NCBI GenBank assembly: GCA_035293765.1
Contig: DATGMF010000029.1
Span: forward strand, 1 to 64,000
DNA length: 64,000 bases
Reading direction: 5' to 3'
Source: DASRHT01 sp035293765
GTDB lineage: Bacteria > Chloroflexota > Ktedonobacteria > Ktedonobacterales > Ktedonobacteraceae
Shown here: positions 1-7,853 of the stretch, piece by piece
Position numbering within the stretch: position 1 is the stretch's first letter
Layout of the letters: every line of letters starts with the position of its first letter
The notes under the pieces: model-generated
The model's database searches: none
Seen by the model: the letters and a program-made list of their open reading frames with translations, nothing else
Told to the model about the DNA's origin: nothing
Program-made: the position numbers and the translations under genes

Positions 1-327
1 CAGGCTGCTTCCTACAAGCAGACAAAGAAGCACCAGCACGAGCGGAAGGGCTGTCCGTTTGCGGCGAACAGGCGACGTCCTGATCGGGTTCGGGACGTTT
101 TCTTGCTGCTCCTCTCCTGGCGTTTGCCGGACGCGCTCCTCCTCCACGAGTGTGCCCTCAACGCTTAGCGCGTCTGTGGGGGATGCACCCTCCGGCTCTG
201 GCTCATAAATGTGAATGTCAATCAGACGGATCGGGCCGTGCGGCTCCTGTTCCTGGGTGCTATGGGTCGCGTCGAGACGACTCAATTGCGCTAAAATGTG
301 CTCGGCATCCTCCTGAAGACGGCTCAT
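1..327 (-). CDS. Partial membrane protein, 3' end cut by window edge
   Basis: Open reading frame read leftwards from an ATG at 327 and still open at base 1 (109 codons). An AGGAG lies about 8 nt before the ATG. The first 85 residues are acidic and hydrophilic (Glu/Gln/Pro rich). A basic stretch (RRKR) at about residues 89-92 is followed by a hydrophobic run rich in Leu and Val, so the protein probably has an N-terminal cytosolic domain and one membrane anchor. The family is not recognised. It is the last visible member of a minus-strand cluster of short genes (1-1640) that looks like mobile-element cargo; function unknown. Confidence 0.7.
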   Translation of the reverse strand, partial: MSRLQEDAEHILAQLSRLDATHSTQEQEPHGPIRLIDIHIYEPEPEGASPTDALSVEGTLVEEERVRQTPGEEQQENVPNPIRTSPVRRKRTALPLVLVLLCLLVGSSL

Positions 328-414
328 GGCGTTGCTCCTTGTCTGGGAAAGCAGAGAAGCGCGGACCGATACCCGCGCTCCCCTCGGTGGTTACCGGGGT
401 ATGGCTCCCTGCTG

Positions 415-666
415 CTATGCAGAAGGCGTATGACACGCCACAACATCAGTGATATCGCTATCGGTCTGAAGCTTTTTGAGAAAGCGGTCGGGAATGGGCG
501 CGGTCCAGTTCACCAGAAGAAAGCCTTGCTGCGCCTTCATCGTGGTGCCATAGAGCAGGATCTCGGCTCCCCCTTCCGCTTCAAACCAATCCGTCAACTC
601 ATCGGCAATGTGCTTGACATATCGGGACGCACACAGGATGATCATCAGCGTTCCGGTCACGTTCAT
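415..666 (-). CDS. Small conserved-looking hypothetical protein
   Basis: 83-residue protein. AAGGAGG lies 6-8 nt before the ATG at 666, and the upstream gene stops 11 nt away, so the two are probably co-transcribed. The sequence is globular, with alternating hydrophobic strands and an amphipathic helix (residues about 17-30), and has no signal peptide or membrane segment. No catalytic motif is visible and the family is not recognised. A strong ribosome binding site and tight spacing make it a real gene. Function unknown. Confidence 0.65.
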   Translation of the reverse strand: MNVTGTLMIILCASRYVKHIADELTDWFEAEGGAEILLYGTTMKAQQGFLLVNWTAPIPDRFLKKLQTDSDITDVVACHTPSA

Positions 667-677
667 TCATTTCCTCC

Positions 678-1172
678 TTACATGCCTGCTACTTCCCCGG
701 GCTGTGCAGGCCGGAAAGTGCCATGCGCATTGATGAAGATCATGCGGGTGGCGCCCACCTGAACAAGCATATCAGGGCGTCCATCGTGGTTGACATCCTG
801 AAACTGCAACGTAATGGGGGTCAGGTCTTCCCCTGGGCCGATGTCGGTCATAGGCACAATGACCCGTATGTTTGAAGGATCTCCCCCGGCAAGCTCAATC
901 ACGTAATAGTGCGTGCCTAGATGCTGCGCGATAAAATGGCTTGGATGCGCCGGCGAATCATGGTGACCGACCACGACATCGATCTGAAAGGTGCGGGGGC
1001 GACCATAATGCAGGTCATCCTGCTCCCCATGCCACCACGCTGCCAGCAGGGTGATGAGCACCCAGCCCAGCAGCATCACCGCCATGCCCACCCCCACCCA
1101 GGTCAGCCAGTGCAAACGGAGGGCGGACGTCCGCCGACGCGACAGGCGAGCGAGAGACGGTGGTTGCTGCAT
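678..1172 (-). CDS. Membrane-anchored protein with an FG-GAP-like motif
   Basis: 164 residues. A basic, Arg-rich N-terminus precedes one long hydrophobic segment (about residues 20-46), so the bulk of the protein is probably outside the cytoplasm. Near residues 128-138 there is a DVNHDGRPD motif of the calcium-binding DxDxDG type found in FG-GAP/VCBS repeats; only a single copy is present. The upstream small gene stops about 10 nt before the start and the downstream gene begins 11 nt after the stop, consistent with one operon. An extracytoplasmic sensor or adhesion-like role would be a guess. Confidence 0.65.
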   Translation of the reverse strand: MQQPPSLARLSRRRTSALRLHWLTWVGVGMAVMLLGWVLITLLAAWWHGEQDDLHYGRPRTFQIDVVVGHHDSPAHPSHFIAQHLGTHYYVIELAGGDPSNIRVIVPMTDIGPGEDLTPITLQFQDVNHDGRPDMLVQVGATRMIFINAHGTFRPAQPGEVAGM

Positions 1173-1181
1173 CGCCGGACG

Positions 1182-1418
1182 CTAAGCCGTGGCCCGTCGG
1201 GGGATGCCGTGACGGGTCACCTGAATGTGGGTGCGGATAGGGACAGGGGACGGCGTGACCGCCTGAGCAGGTTGATAGCGCCGGACGCTGCTCGGAGCGC
1301 GGGGCGCATAGAGCCGCTCGTCATAGAGCTCCTCATCCGCGAGGACATCAGGGGACGTCACGGCGGGGTGTGTCCAGCGCGGGTGATTTGCTGGAGGAGC
1401 ATCGTATGGTGTTGCCAT
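1182..1418 (-). CDS. Small hypothetical protein, Pro/Arg rich
   Basis: 78 residues, rich in Pro, Arg and Ala, with no membrane segment and low predicted order. GGAGAGG precedes the ATG by about 10 nt. It sits between two other short minus-strand genes with 9-18 nt gaps. The family is not recognised. Support comes from the ribosome binding site and operon position only. Confidence 0.45.
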   Translation of the reverse strand: MATPYDAPPANHPRWTHPAVTSPDVLADEELYDERLYAPRAPSSVRRYQPAQAVTPSPVPIRTHIQVTRHGIPRRATA

Positions 1419-1436
1419 GATCTCATGCCTCTCCCT

Positions 1437-1640
1437 TTACACCGTCTGCCCACGAAAGATGCGGCTGGCATCATCAGGGGTCGCGAGCCCATCGAGAATG
1501 GCCTGGTTGAGTTTCTCAATGCTTGCTGCATGTTCGTGGCACTCATGCGCTATATCACCACAAAAGCCGTTCTCGTTGTGGATCAGGCCATCGGCGGGGA
1601 TGACTGGAATCACGTAGTATTCTTCTTGCTGCTCGTTCAT
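1437..1640 (-). CDS. Small hypothetical protein, first gene of left cluster
   Basis: 67 residues if translation begins at the ATG at 1640, which follows a GGAAGC sequence; a longer frame to 1682 is possible. The protein starts with an acidic Gln/Glu stretch, then a Tyr/Val strand and a helical C-terminus containing one Cys-His-Glu-Cys-His cluster (GDIAHECHEH) that could bind metal. The family is not recognised. It heads the run of short minus-strand genes and is followed upstream by about 425 nt of non-coding DNA. Confidence 0.45.
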   Translation of the reverse strand: MNEQQEEYYVIPVIPADGLIHNENGFCGDIAHECHEHAASIEKLNQAILDGLATPDDASRIFRGQTV

Positions 1641-2066
1641 AGACAGCACGCTTCCTTTCGGCACTTGACTTGCGACCCCCATCTGCTAGAATGAGCAACA
1701 GAGGGCCTCTGAACTGCTGATCAAGGGTTTGTTGGTTCTCGCTCGCTGACCTCCTGGGCAAACAGGGGGTCAGTTCGGTATCACCTCCTTTCTCAATGAT
1801 TCTGCTTCTCTTGGCGCATGAAGTCTGATTAATACAAAGATTGAGATTCATGTACAAGTTCACTAGAGCCTGTCGTGATACATAGCAGAGAATCCATAAT
1901 GTCACACTTACCGTATCACTCCAATTTTAAATTAGTTTCCGAGAAATGTCAAGTTTCCATATATGCGTGATTTCCATTTTCCGCAAATTCCCTATCACAG
2001 ATGATTTTTAATAGTTGTTCTGATATAATGTTTTCCGAACTCACTATTTTTCCACAGGAATATGAG
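1641..2066. other. Intergenic region between divergent genes
   Basis: About 425 bases with no convincing gene, A+T richer than its surroundings from about 1850. On the minus strand there is a near-perfect ribosome binding site (AAAGGAGGTGA, about 1784-1796) with no ATG or GTG at a useful distance. Promoters for both divergent genes are expected here, but no clear -35/-10 pair was identified. Confidence 0.4.
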
Positions 2067-2876
2067 ATGGATAAACAAAACGAACGGGACTACTACACCC
2101 TCCAGGAAGCTATGAACATTCTTGGCATGAAGAAGTCAAAATTCTACGATGATGTTGATGCCGGGAAAATACCTTTTGAATTACCCACTGGGAAACGTAT
2201 AGGCATGCGTTTTCCAAAAGAGGGTATTGATATACTTATGAAACGAAAACATAAAAAGCGATCACAGAAGCAAACACTTCGCCTTACCTTTGAGCCATCT
2301 ACTATCTCTGATATCTGGACTGCCGTAAATAATGCTCGTCAGCTATATGGCTCTAATGATGTGATTAGCTTTGAACGCGCCCTTGAATGGCGAGATGTCA
2401 ATCCCGATATCTCAATGAGTGTAAAGCAGGAAAAACTTTTCGTTGGTATGGTTACATACTTGCCACTTGATGAGCAGATTATCCTCGCCCTTTTGCGAGA
2501 TGATATGCGGGAGCAAGATATCCCCGATCAAGCTATTCGACAGTGGACAGATCCACAGATTTCTGTTTACATAGCAGGCATTGCCATTGTTCAAACAGAA
2601 AAAGAAGAAGACAAACATATAGATAGCCTACGAGGGCGATTCCTCCTCACCAATGCTATCAAATGGGCGGTTACTCTTACCTCTCAATATGATATCAAAA
2701 ATTGGTATAGCATCGGTATGACCCCTGATGGACAAGCTATTGCAGAAGCTCTTGGATTTCAAGAAATGTTATCTCTTGAGGATGGTAAACGAAAAAGCTA
2801 TATCCTAGATAGCCTACTCATGCAGCCGACTAAATTGGTTCGGAGATATCTAAGAGATATAGAAGGACAAACCTGA
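2067..2876 (+). CDS. HTH (excisionase-like) DNA-binding protein with C-terminal domain
   Basis: 269 residues from the ATG at 2067, preceded by AGGA about 8 nt upstream; an in-frame ATG at 2001 has no ribosome binding site. Residues about 9-60 read as an excisionase/MerR-type helix-turn-helix (YYTLQEAMNILGMKKSKFY, then a basic wing ending KRKHKK). The remaining 200 residues are a separate globular domain with motifs such as YLPLDEQIILALLRDD, which I recall from Ktedonobacterial HTH proteins but cannot name. The gene is A+T richer than its neighbours, hinting at transfer. It lies 15 nt before the alcohol dehydrogenase on the same strand. Probably a transcription regulator; the ligand is unknown. 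Confidence 0.75.
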   Translation: MDKQNERDYYTLQEAMNILGMKKSKFYDDVDAGKIPFELPTGKRIGMRFPKEGIDILMKRKHKKRSQKQTLRLTFEPSTISDIWTAVNNARQLYGSNDVISFERALEWRDVNPDISMSVKQEKLFVGMVTYLPLDEQIILALLRDDMREQDIPDQAIRQWTDPQISVYIAGIAIVQTEKEEDKHIDSLRGRFLLTNAIKWAVTLTSQYDIKNWYSIGMTPDGQAIAEALGFQEMLSLEDGKRKSYILDSLLMQPTKLVRRYLRDIEGQT

Positions 2877-2891
2877 GTAGGAAGAGATGTT

Positions 2892-3893
2892 ATGCGCGCA
2901 CTGATCTATGGAGAAGCTGGTCTGGCGTTGAAGCGTGACTATCCCATGCCTGCGCCTGTCGAGGGAGAGGCGCTGATCCGGGTTATGCTGACCGGCATTT
3001 GCAATACGGATCTGGAGATTATCCAGGGCTATATGGGCTTTCGGGGAGTGCCCGGGCATGAGTTTGTTGGCGTTGTAGAAGAGATTTACGGCGCGGCAGC
3101 TCAAGTACGCTATGGACATTTGAAGGGGCAACGGGTCGTGGGCGAGATCAATGCTGCCTGTCATCGTCCTGATTGCTGGTATTGCAGCCATTCGATCTCA
3201 ACGCAGTGTCCGGCTCGCACAACGCTCGGTATTGTCAATCGCGACGGAGCATTCGCCGACTATCTCACGCTGCCGGTCGAAAATTTACATGTGGTGCCTG
3301 CCAATGTGAGCGACGAAGAAGCCGTCTTCGTCGAGCCGCTGGCTGCCAACTTCGAGATCCTTGAGCAGGTACATCTCAAGCCCACCGAATGCGCGCTCAT
3401 TCTTGGCGATGGCAAGATGGGCCAGCTCGCGGCACAGGTGCTGACGCTGAGCGGCTGCGAGGTTTTGATGGTCGGCAAGCACGCGGAGAAGCTGGCGTTG
3501 GCGGAGCAACGAGGCGTGCGTACCTATCTGCTGACCGACGAGGAGCTTTTCGCTTTAGAACGCGGACGCCGTGTCGATATGGTTGTCGAATGCAGCGGCT
3601 CGGCTCAGGGATTGGCGATGGCGCTGCGCCTGGTTAGAGCGAGGGGGACGCTCGTCCTCAAAAGCACGGTCGCCCAGCAGAGCCAGCTCCATCTCGCACC
3701 CATTGTCATCGATGAGATCCGCGTGCAGGGCTCGCGCTGCGGTCCTTTTGCACCCGCCCTGAGGGCCTTGAGTCAGAAGCTTATCGATGTGCGTCCGCTT
3801 ATTACGACCCGCTATTCCTTGAACGATGGCTTAGCAGCGTTTGAGCGCGCGAAGCAGCAAGGCGTATTGAAGGTGCTCATGGACCATCGTTAG
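2892..3893 (+). CDS. Zinc-dependent medium-chain alcohol dehydrogenase
   Basis: 333 residues, usual length for the zinc MDR family, which oxidises alcohols or polyols with NAD(P)+. The N-terminal catalytic domain has the zinc site Cys (GICNTDLE, about residues 36-43) and GHE (about 56-58). Four Cys in CHRPDCWYCSHSISTQC (about 90-106) form the structural zinc lobe. The Rossmann segment ALILGDGKMGQLAAQ is at about 170-184. The substrate cannot be told from sequence. Its stop overlaps the 3' end of cas6 on the other strand by four bases, so the two genes are convergent with no room for a terminator between them. Confidence 0.88.
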   Translation: MRALIYGEAGLALKRDYPMPAPVEGEALIRVMLTGICNTDLEIIQGYMGFRGVPGHEFVGVVEEIYGAAAQVRYGHLKGQRVVGEINAACHRPDCWYCSHSISTQCPARTTLGIVNRDGAFADYLTLPVENLHVVPANVSDEEAVFVEPLAANFEILEQVHLKPTECALILGDGKMGQLAAQVLTLSGCEVLMVGKHAEKLALAEQRGVRTYLLTDEELFALERGRRVDMVVECSGSAQGLAMALRLVRARGTLVLKSTVAQQSQLHLAPIVIDEIRVQGSRCGPFAPALRALSQKLIDVRPLITTRYSLNDGLAAFERAKQQGVLKVLMDHR

Positions 3894-4897
3894 TTATCCG
3901 CCCGCTCTGCCTTGAGACGAGTCTGGCCCAGTCCCATCGCGGTTTTGTAGCCCACGCTGGTATAGAAGGCGAGTTGGGCCAGCAGGTAGATTTGTTGCTT
4001 GACGGTCAGGGGAGCTTCGGGTGTGGGCCGCTCATTGGGGCCGCGCAATTGATAAGTGCATTTGCCGATAAAGCCACGCTGCCAGTGCGTCGTAAAGTGA
4101 ACGTGGTGGGCGGTAAGATCGTAATCGATAATAATAATACCATCTTCCTGCAAATACTGCTCAAGTCGCTCCTGCTGGATCAGGGGAGCGAGTTCGGCGG
4201 GCGCGACATCCTCCCAGCGCCGCATCAGATTTTGAAACACAAACTCGGGCAGTGGCAGCATCACCGGATAGGTGCCGTGACCGGTCTTGTTGCTCCCACG
4301 ATTGAAGGTCGTCAGAGAAGCGAATTCGAGGGTGAAGATGCTATTGTGGCCCATCGGTTTCTGCTGAGCCTTCTCAATCAGACTGGTGAGCGAGGTAAAG
4401 CCGGTCCAACCCGTCGGTTCATCGTTCGCCAGCACGACCTCTTCGAGCAGAAACAACTGTTTCCCAAACTGCATAAAGGGCGGCTTATGCCCTTTGATCT
4501 CGGCGCTATTAAACTGCATCAACGCCTGATGAAAGAGGGGGAAGAGATCGCCCATCAATAGTGTCAGGCGCACGGTATACGTCCGGCGCGGATCGAGTGG
4601 CAGGTGGATATTCTCGCGTTCTGCCCGCAGCGATGTCTGCATGGGTCCCGCGAAGTGCAGGCTGGAGCAGGTAAAGAGCCGTCGTTTCTGCCCATCGTGC
4701 AGCCAGTCCGCCACATCCGGTGCAGCGGCCCTCAGCCAGCGCAAAAACGCTCCATGCACCATCTCTCCCGAAAAGGGCATCAACGTCCCCTGCTGCAACG
4801 GGCGCAACTTCAAAAACAGCGCGTAGAGCCTGGTTGGGGTTGCGGAATTTTGTAGTATTTCCATTGGAAACGTATCCTTTGTCCTACTTTTCCTCAT
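3890..4897 (-). CDS. cas6: Cas6 family CRISPR RNA endoribonuclease
   Basis: 335 residues. The C-terminus has the Cas6 signature: a GFIGKCTYQL strand followed by LAFYTSVGYKTAMGLGQTR, the glycine-rich loop common to Cas6 proteins. Cas6 cuts CRISPR precursor RNA in the repeat to make guides. Candidate catalytic His are in the TAHHVHFTTHW stretch (about residues 267-277). Two starts are equally supported: ATG at 4897 (AGGA upstream) and ATG at 4864 (AAAGGA upstream), the latter placing the first RAMP strand nearer the N-terminus. It is the last gene of the type III-D operon, 67 nt after the CARF gene. Its presence implies an array elsewhere in the genome, since none is in this window. Confidence 0.88.
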   Translation of the reverse strand: MRKSRTKDTFPMEILQNSATPTRLYALFLKLRPLQQGTLMPFSGEMVHGAFLRWLRAAAPDVADWLHDGQKRRLFTCSSLHFAGPMQTSLRAERENIHLPLDPRRTYTVRLTLLMGDLFPLFHQALMQFNSAEIKGHKPPFMQFGKQLFLLEEVVLANDEPTGWTGFTSLTSLIEKAQQKPMGHNSIFTLEFASLTTFNRGSNKTGHGTYPVMLPLPEFVFQNLMRRWEDVAPAELAPLIQQERLEQYLQEDGIIIIDYDLTAHHVHFTTHWQRGFIGKCTYQLRGPNERPTPEAPLTVKQQIYLLAQLAFYTSVGYKTAMGLGQTRLKAERADN

Positions 4898-4964
4898 TGC
4901 AAAATTCCTAATTATTAGTCCATGTGAACTGATAATTAGATATATGTAAAGTGTAAAATGAGCA

Positions 4965-6026
4965 TTACTCTATCTCCAGAATCTCTTTTATTTTTTGTGC
5001 CACCTTGAGAGTCTGCGGCTTCGTAGTTGCAGTTGTGAATATGGTAAAGCGATCAGCCTTCTCATTGTCTGCCCAGCGCAGAATAATACTGCCATCTGAG
5101 TTGACGCATTTGATGGCAGCTCGTGTTGTGGATTCATAGAAACCGCCGATGATTCCTTTCACACAGTCGATAGCAGCTATTTTATAGCATGCGTCTAGGC
5201 TACCTTTAGCAGGATGGTGATTTTGGTCGAGTATGCTTTTTGCAATTTTGTCTTTTATATTCTTAACCTCTGCTGCCGGAGGCCACTCTGCAAGCTCAGC
5301 CTCCTCTATTTCATATTCAAATTTGCGGCGAAGAGCCTCTCCCATATAAGATAAGAAAACACAGCCATTTGTATCTACTGGAGTCAGTACAGCCTCTATA
5401 CGCTCACGATCTGGGTAGTCTTTAAGATATTTCTCAACCTCTTTCTGAGTACGTGGCTCGGCATCAAGCCACTTGAAGAAAGCATCATAGGCAAGAAAAA
5501 GGCTTGTATCCCAATCAACAGCTATAGGATTAAACGTTATAACGCTTTTAAAATCTTCGTAGATATATTTGACTGGAATCTGGTAGATCATGCCAATCAT
5601 CGTGCTATAGACTACTTGTGCTTTGAAGCCAGCAGTAGCATTAATTACTACCTCTTGACCTTTCTTTTGTGCTAGTTTGATCTCGTTTATAAGCGTCTCA
5701 ATAAGACCACGTAATCCGGTTGTCTCAATATGTTTTGGGTCATCCTGGAATTCAAGCTGCACCAGTCGCACATTTTTGTACCCTTCATCTTGAAAGTAGT
5801 TGCGTAGAAGTTCAACGCATTTGACGGCGGTTGATGTTTGGGTATGGAGCAGAATGAAATGGTCATCTTTCTCAGCCATTCGTAACAACGAGTTTGCTTC
5901 AGAAGAAGCGTTTTTAGGATCGGTGCGGAGATACTGACGCATCTGGTCATCTGTTGGTGGTTGGTTATGTATCCTTTTTGTATTGTTATACAACGAGATT
6001 CCAGTCGTTGTTAGGATTGTGGTCAT
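4965..6026 (-). CDS. CARF-domain CRISPR ancillary effector, C-terminus RelE-like
   Basis: 353 residues from the ATG at 6026 (AGAGGAAA about 10 nt upstream); the frame stays open upstream to 6215 but that part overlaps the previous gene. The N-terminal half is a CARF domain, which senses cyclic oligoadenylate: first strand TTILTTTGISLYNN (2-15) and the ligand-loop motif VINATAGFKAQ (127-137), as in the APE2256/TIGR02619 group. A middle helical region (about 180-260) follows. The last 85 residues (about 268-353; NHHPAKGS, RAAIKCV, IILRWAD) have the size and strand order of a RelE-type mRNA interferase, as known in CARF-RelE proteins such as Cami1; this assignment is inferred by eye. It lies 22 nt after the fourth RAMP gene, inside the cas operon, and is the expected toxin output of the Cas10 cyclase. 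Confidence 0.82.
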   Translation of the reverse strand: MTTILTTTGISLYNNTKRIHNQPPTDDQMRQYLRTDPKNASSEANSLLRMAEKDDHFILLHTQTSTAVKCVELLRNYFQDEGYKNVRLVQLEFQDDPKHIETTGLRGLIETLINEIKLAQKKGQEVVINATAGFKAQVVYSTMIGMIYQIPVKYIYEDFKSVITFNPIAVDWDTSLFLAYDAFFKWLDAEPRTQKEVEKYLKDYPDRERIEAVLTPVDTNGCVFLSYMGEALRRKFEYEIEEAELAEWPPAAEVKNIKDKIAKSILDQNHHPAKGSLDACYKIAAIDCVKGIIGGFYESTTRAAIKCVNSDGSIILRWADNEKADRFTIFTTATTKPQTLKVAQKIKEILEIE

Positions 6027-6048
6027 ATGCCTTATTTCCTCTTTTTTT

Positions 6049-7161
6049 CTATAAAGTTTGGGCGATACGCTTGCCATGATTGTCAGGATTGTCAAACCAG
6101 TCGCGTTTGCTGGGATAATAATATTGTGTGTTGGATTCGGCGGGCCATCGCCAGATGCGCCGCAAGTCATCCATTGCCAGCGTTTGCAGCCGGTTCTGGC
6201 GCCCAAATTCAGCAATATGCTCGTTCAAGGTGTACCACATCTCGTCACCCTCCAGCAGAGTTTTGCCACGTTCCGTGCCTGCTTGCGTATAACGAGCAGC
6301 ATAATCTATCAAGGTTAGGCTGATTGGCCGTAGCTCAATGGAGCCAAGCCCCAGCGGTTTGCCATAGCCTATTTTATGCCGCATATCCTCCTCCAGCACG
6401 ATTGCCAGCATCAGTACCGCGAATTCGTCAGCCTCCAGGTTAGTGAAGTCCAGGCGAACATGAAATTGTGTATCGTAATCGAGCGGCTGGATATAGCGAT
6501 TGCCCATTTTGCCACTCTTCGGTCCAGTGTCTTTTAATGGTTCGAGCTTTTGCGAACGATGAAAGTAATATTTCCGACCGGCAATATGTCTCCCTGTTTC
6601 ATCGAGGTAAAATGCGGCATGATGCGGCTTTGGTTCTGCCAGAATAGCTGTATACATTGGCTCATATTTGATGATTTTATCGGGATATGAGCGCGCGTCA
6701 CCGATGTTGACCTTGCCGAGGAAAATCCCGCTCTCGCGATTTTTGAGCATGCCAAAGATGCGGCAGGCGATGCAAAGATCGGTATTGGTGTCGCAATGCT
6801 GAAATTCGTTCGGTACCTCTCTGCGATAATTGATTCTCCCTCTTTCATAATCGCCATCGAAGAGCGTGAGGCAGCCATTGCCGAGCGTCTCCACCACGCA
6901 GCGGATCATTCCTTTGAGCGAACTGCCAGGAATGATATATTCCTCCTGCTGGTTTTGCATAGATTGCGCGGCTTTACGCGGATCAAACGAGACGTTGCGC
7001 GGATCGGCGATAAAGAGGGGAGTTTCCGCGTATATATCAATATGCATAAAGCCGGAGTAAAGCTGTTTGCCGTTCTGTCCGGTCAGGCGATGGTGCCAGG
7101 CGGGCTTGCGACGCTCTGGCGCTTTGTTCCAGTCGATGCGGGCGAAGTCATAAGGATTCAT
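6049..7161 (-). CDS. Type III RAMP protein (Cas7-like), fourth RAMP subunit
   Basis: 370 residues. RAMP features: IIPGSSLKGMIR (about 76-87), a CIACRIFG zinc/linker motif (about 129-136) and the glycine-rich loop GYGKPLGLGSIEL (about 264-276). The C-terminal 90 residues beyond the RAMP fold are rich in Trp and Tyr and unlike the other subunits. It most resembles the large Cmr6/TIGR03986-type RAMPs. It is unclear whether it has the catalytic Asp of Csm3: several Asp occur in the right region (ADPRNVSFDPR) but the spacing differs. Its ATG overlaps the csx19 stop by four bases (ATGA) with GGAGG just upstream, so translation is coupled. It may cap one end of the complex. Confidence 0.83.
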   Translation of the reverse strand: MNPYDFARIDWNKAPERRKPAWHHRLTGQNGKQLYSGFMHIDIYAETPLFIADPRNVSFDPRKAAQSMQNQQEEYIIPGSSLKGMIRCVVETLGNGCLTLFDGDYERGRINYRREVPNEFQHCDTNTDLCIACRIFGMLKNRESGIFLGKVNIGDARSYPDKIIKYEPMYTAILAEPKPHHAAFYLDETGRHIAGRKYYFHRSQKLEPLKDTGPKSGKMGNRYIQPLDYDTQFHVRLDFTNLEADEFAVLMLAIVLEEDMRHKIGYGKPLGLGSIELRPISLTLIDYAARYTQAGTERGKTLLEGDEMWYTLNEHIAEFGRQNRLQTLAMDDLRRIWRWPAESNTQYYYPSKRDWFDNPDNHGKRIAQTL

Positions 7162-7853
7162 TGCTTTTCCTCCGGTTCCGGTTCCAGATTCTGAAAACGA
7201 AACAACTGCACGCTTCCCGTTGTTTTATCAATATACTCGCAGATTACCAGTTGCACCCGTTTTGCTTTCTCTCGCGCAACATAGCTCTTTCGGTGCTCAT
7301 CGTTGGAGTCTAACGGTGGAGGATAGCGTAACAGGCGTGGGATGCGTACCTCAGCATAAGTATAGTAGTCTTTTCTTTCTTCAATGCCCATAGCCTTGAT
7401 GTTCATGGCTTTACGCTCGTCCGGGTCTTCAGGGTCCAGCACCTCACCAAACAAATAATAACGTTTTGACCCTTCTTGCGCTTTTAGCCCCGCTAGAGGG
7501 GCATTGTCTATGATTAGTCCTGGTACCTTGCGCGGCGTTCCCAGATAGACAACCCAATATTGATGATCCCTTTTCTCCCAGCGCAGCTCAAACTTTTTAT
7601 GGAAAACGCGTCCGGCAGTGGTATGGTTCACGTCAAAACCATCTTTGGCGAGACCATCTTCGAGACGGGCGAAGCGCAGCAAGTTCTGCCTCCCCCGCTG
7701 ATCGTTGACGCGGTATGACGGGAAGTTTTCGGTTAAGATAAAGGCTTCCTGCGGGAAGTCGCATGCCTTGATGAGAGCGGCAATATCGCTAACCGGGCCG
7801 GTAGCTAGAATCTCCTCCATAAGTTCTCCCCCTTCTTCCTCATATGTAGGCAT
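7158..7853 (-). CDS. csx19: Csx19-like type III-D subunit
   Basis: 231 residues from the ATG at 7853, which shares a base with the stop of the preceding csm3-like gene (TGATG) and has AGGAG 7 nt upstream. The pattern fits the Csx19 (TIGR03984) family: a strand like FHKKFELRWEKRDHQYW (about 83-99), then RYYLFGE (about 130-136), a TYAEVRIPRLLRYP strand (about 158-171) and a final VICEYIDKTTGSVQLFRF block. Csx19 is diagnostic of subtype III-D; its biochemical role is not established. It is larger than many Csx19 proteins. A start at the ATG at 7820 also has a good ribosome binding site. Identification rests on remembered family pattern, so it is moderate. Confidence 0.72.
   Translation of the reverse strand: MPTYEEEGGELMEEILATGPVSDIAALIKACDFPQEAFILTENFPSYRVNDQRGRQNLLRFARLEDGLAKDGFDVNHTTAGRVFHKKFELRWEKRDHQYWVVYLGTPRKVPGLIIDNAPLAGLKAQEGSKRYYLFGEVLDPEDPDERKAMNIKAMGIEERKDYYTYAEVRIPRLLRYPPPLDSNDEHRKSYVAREKAKRVQLVICEYIDKTTGSVQLFRFQNLEPEPEEKQ

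Noticed and set aside
1555..1905. 116-codon minus-strand frame with a near-perfect internal ribosome binding site
   Set aside because: The strong AGGAGG is not followed by a usable ATG, GTG or TTG at normal spacing, the frame overlaps the better 67-residue gene, and its residues look like non-coding translation.
6027..6215. N-terminal 63-codon extension of the CARF gene
   Set aside because: It overlaps the fourth RAMP gene, and a good ribosome binding site with an ATG at 6026 starts exactly at the first CARF strand.
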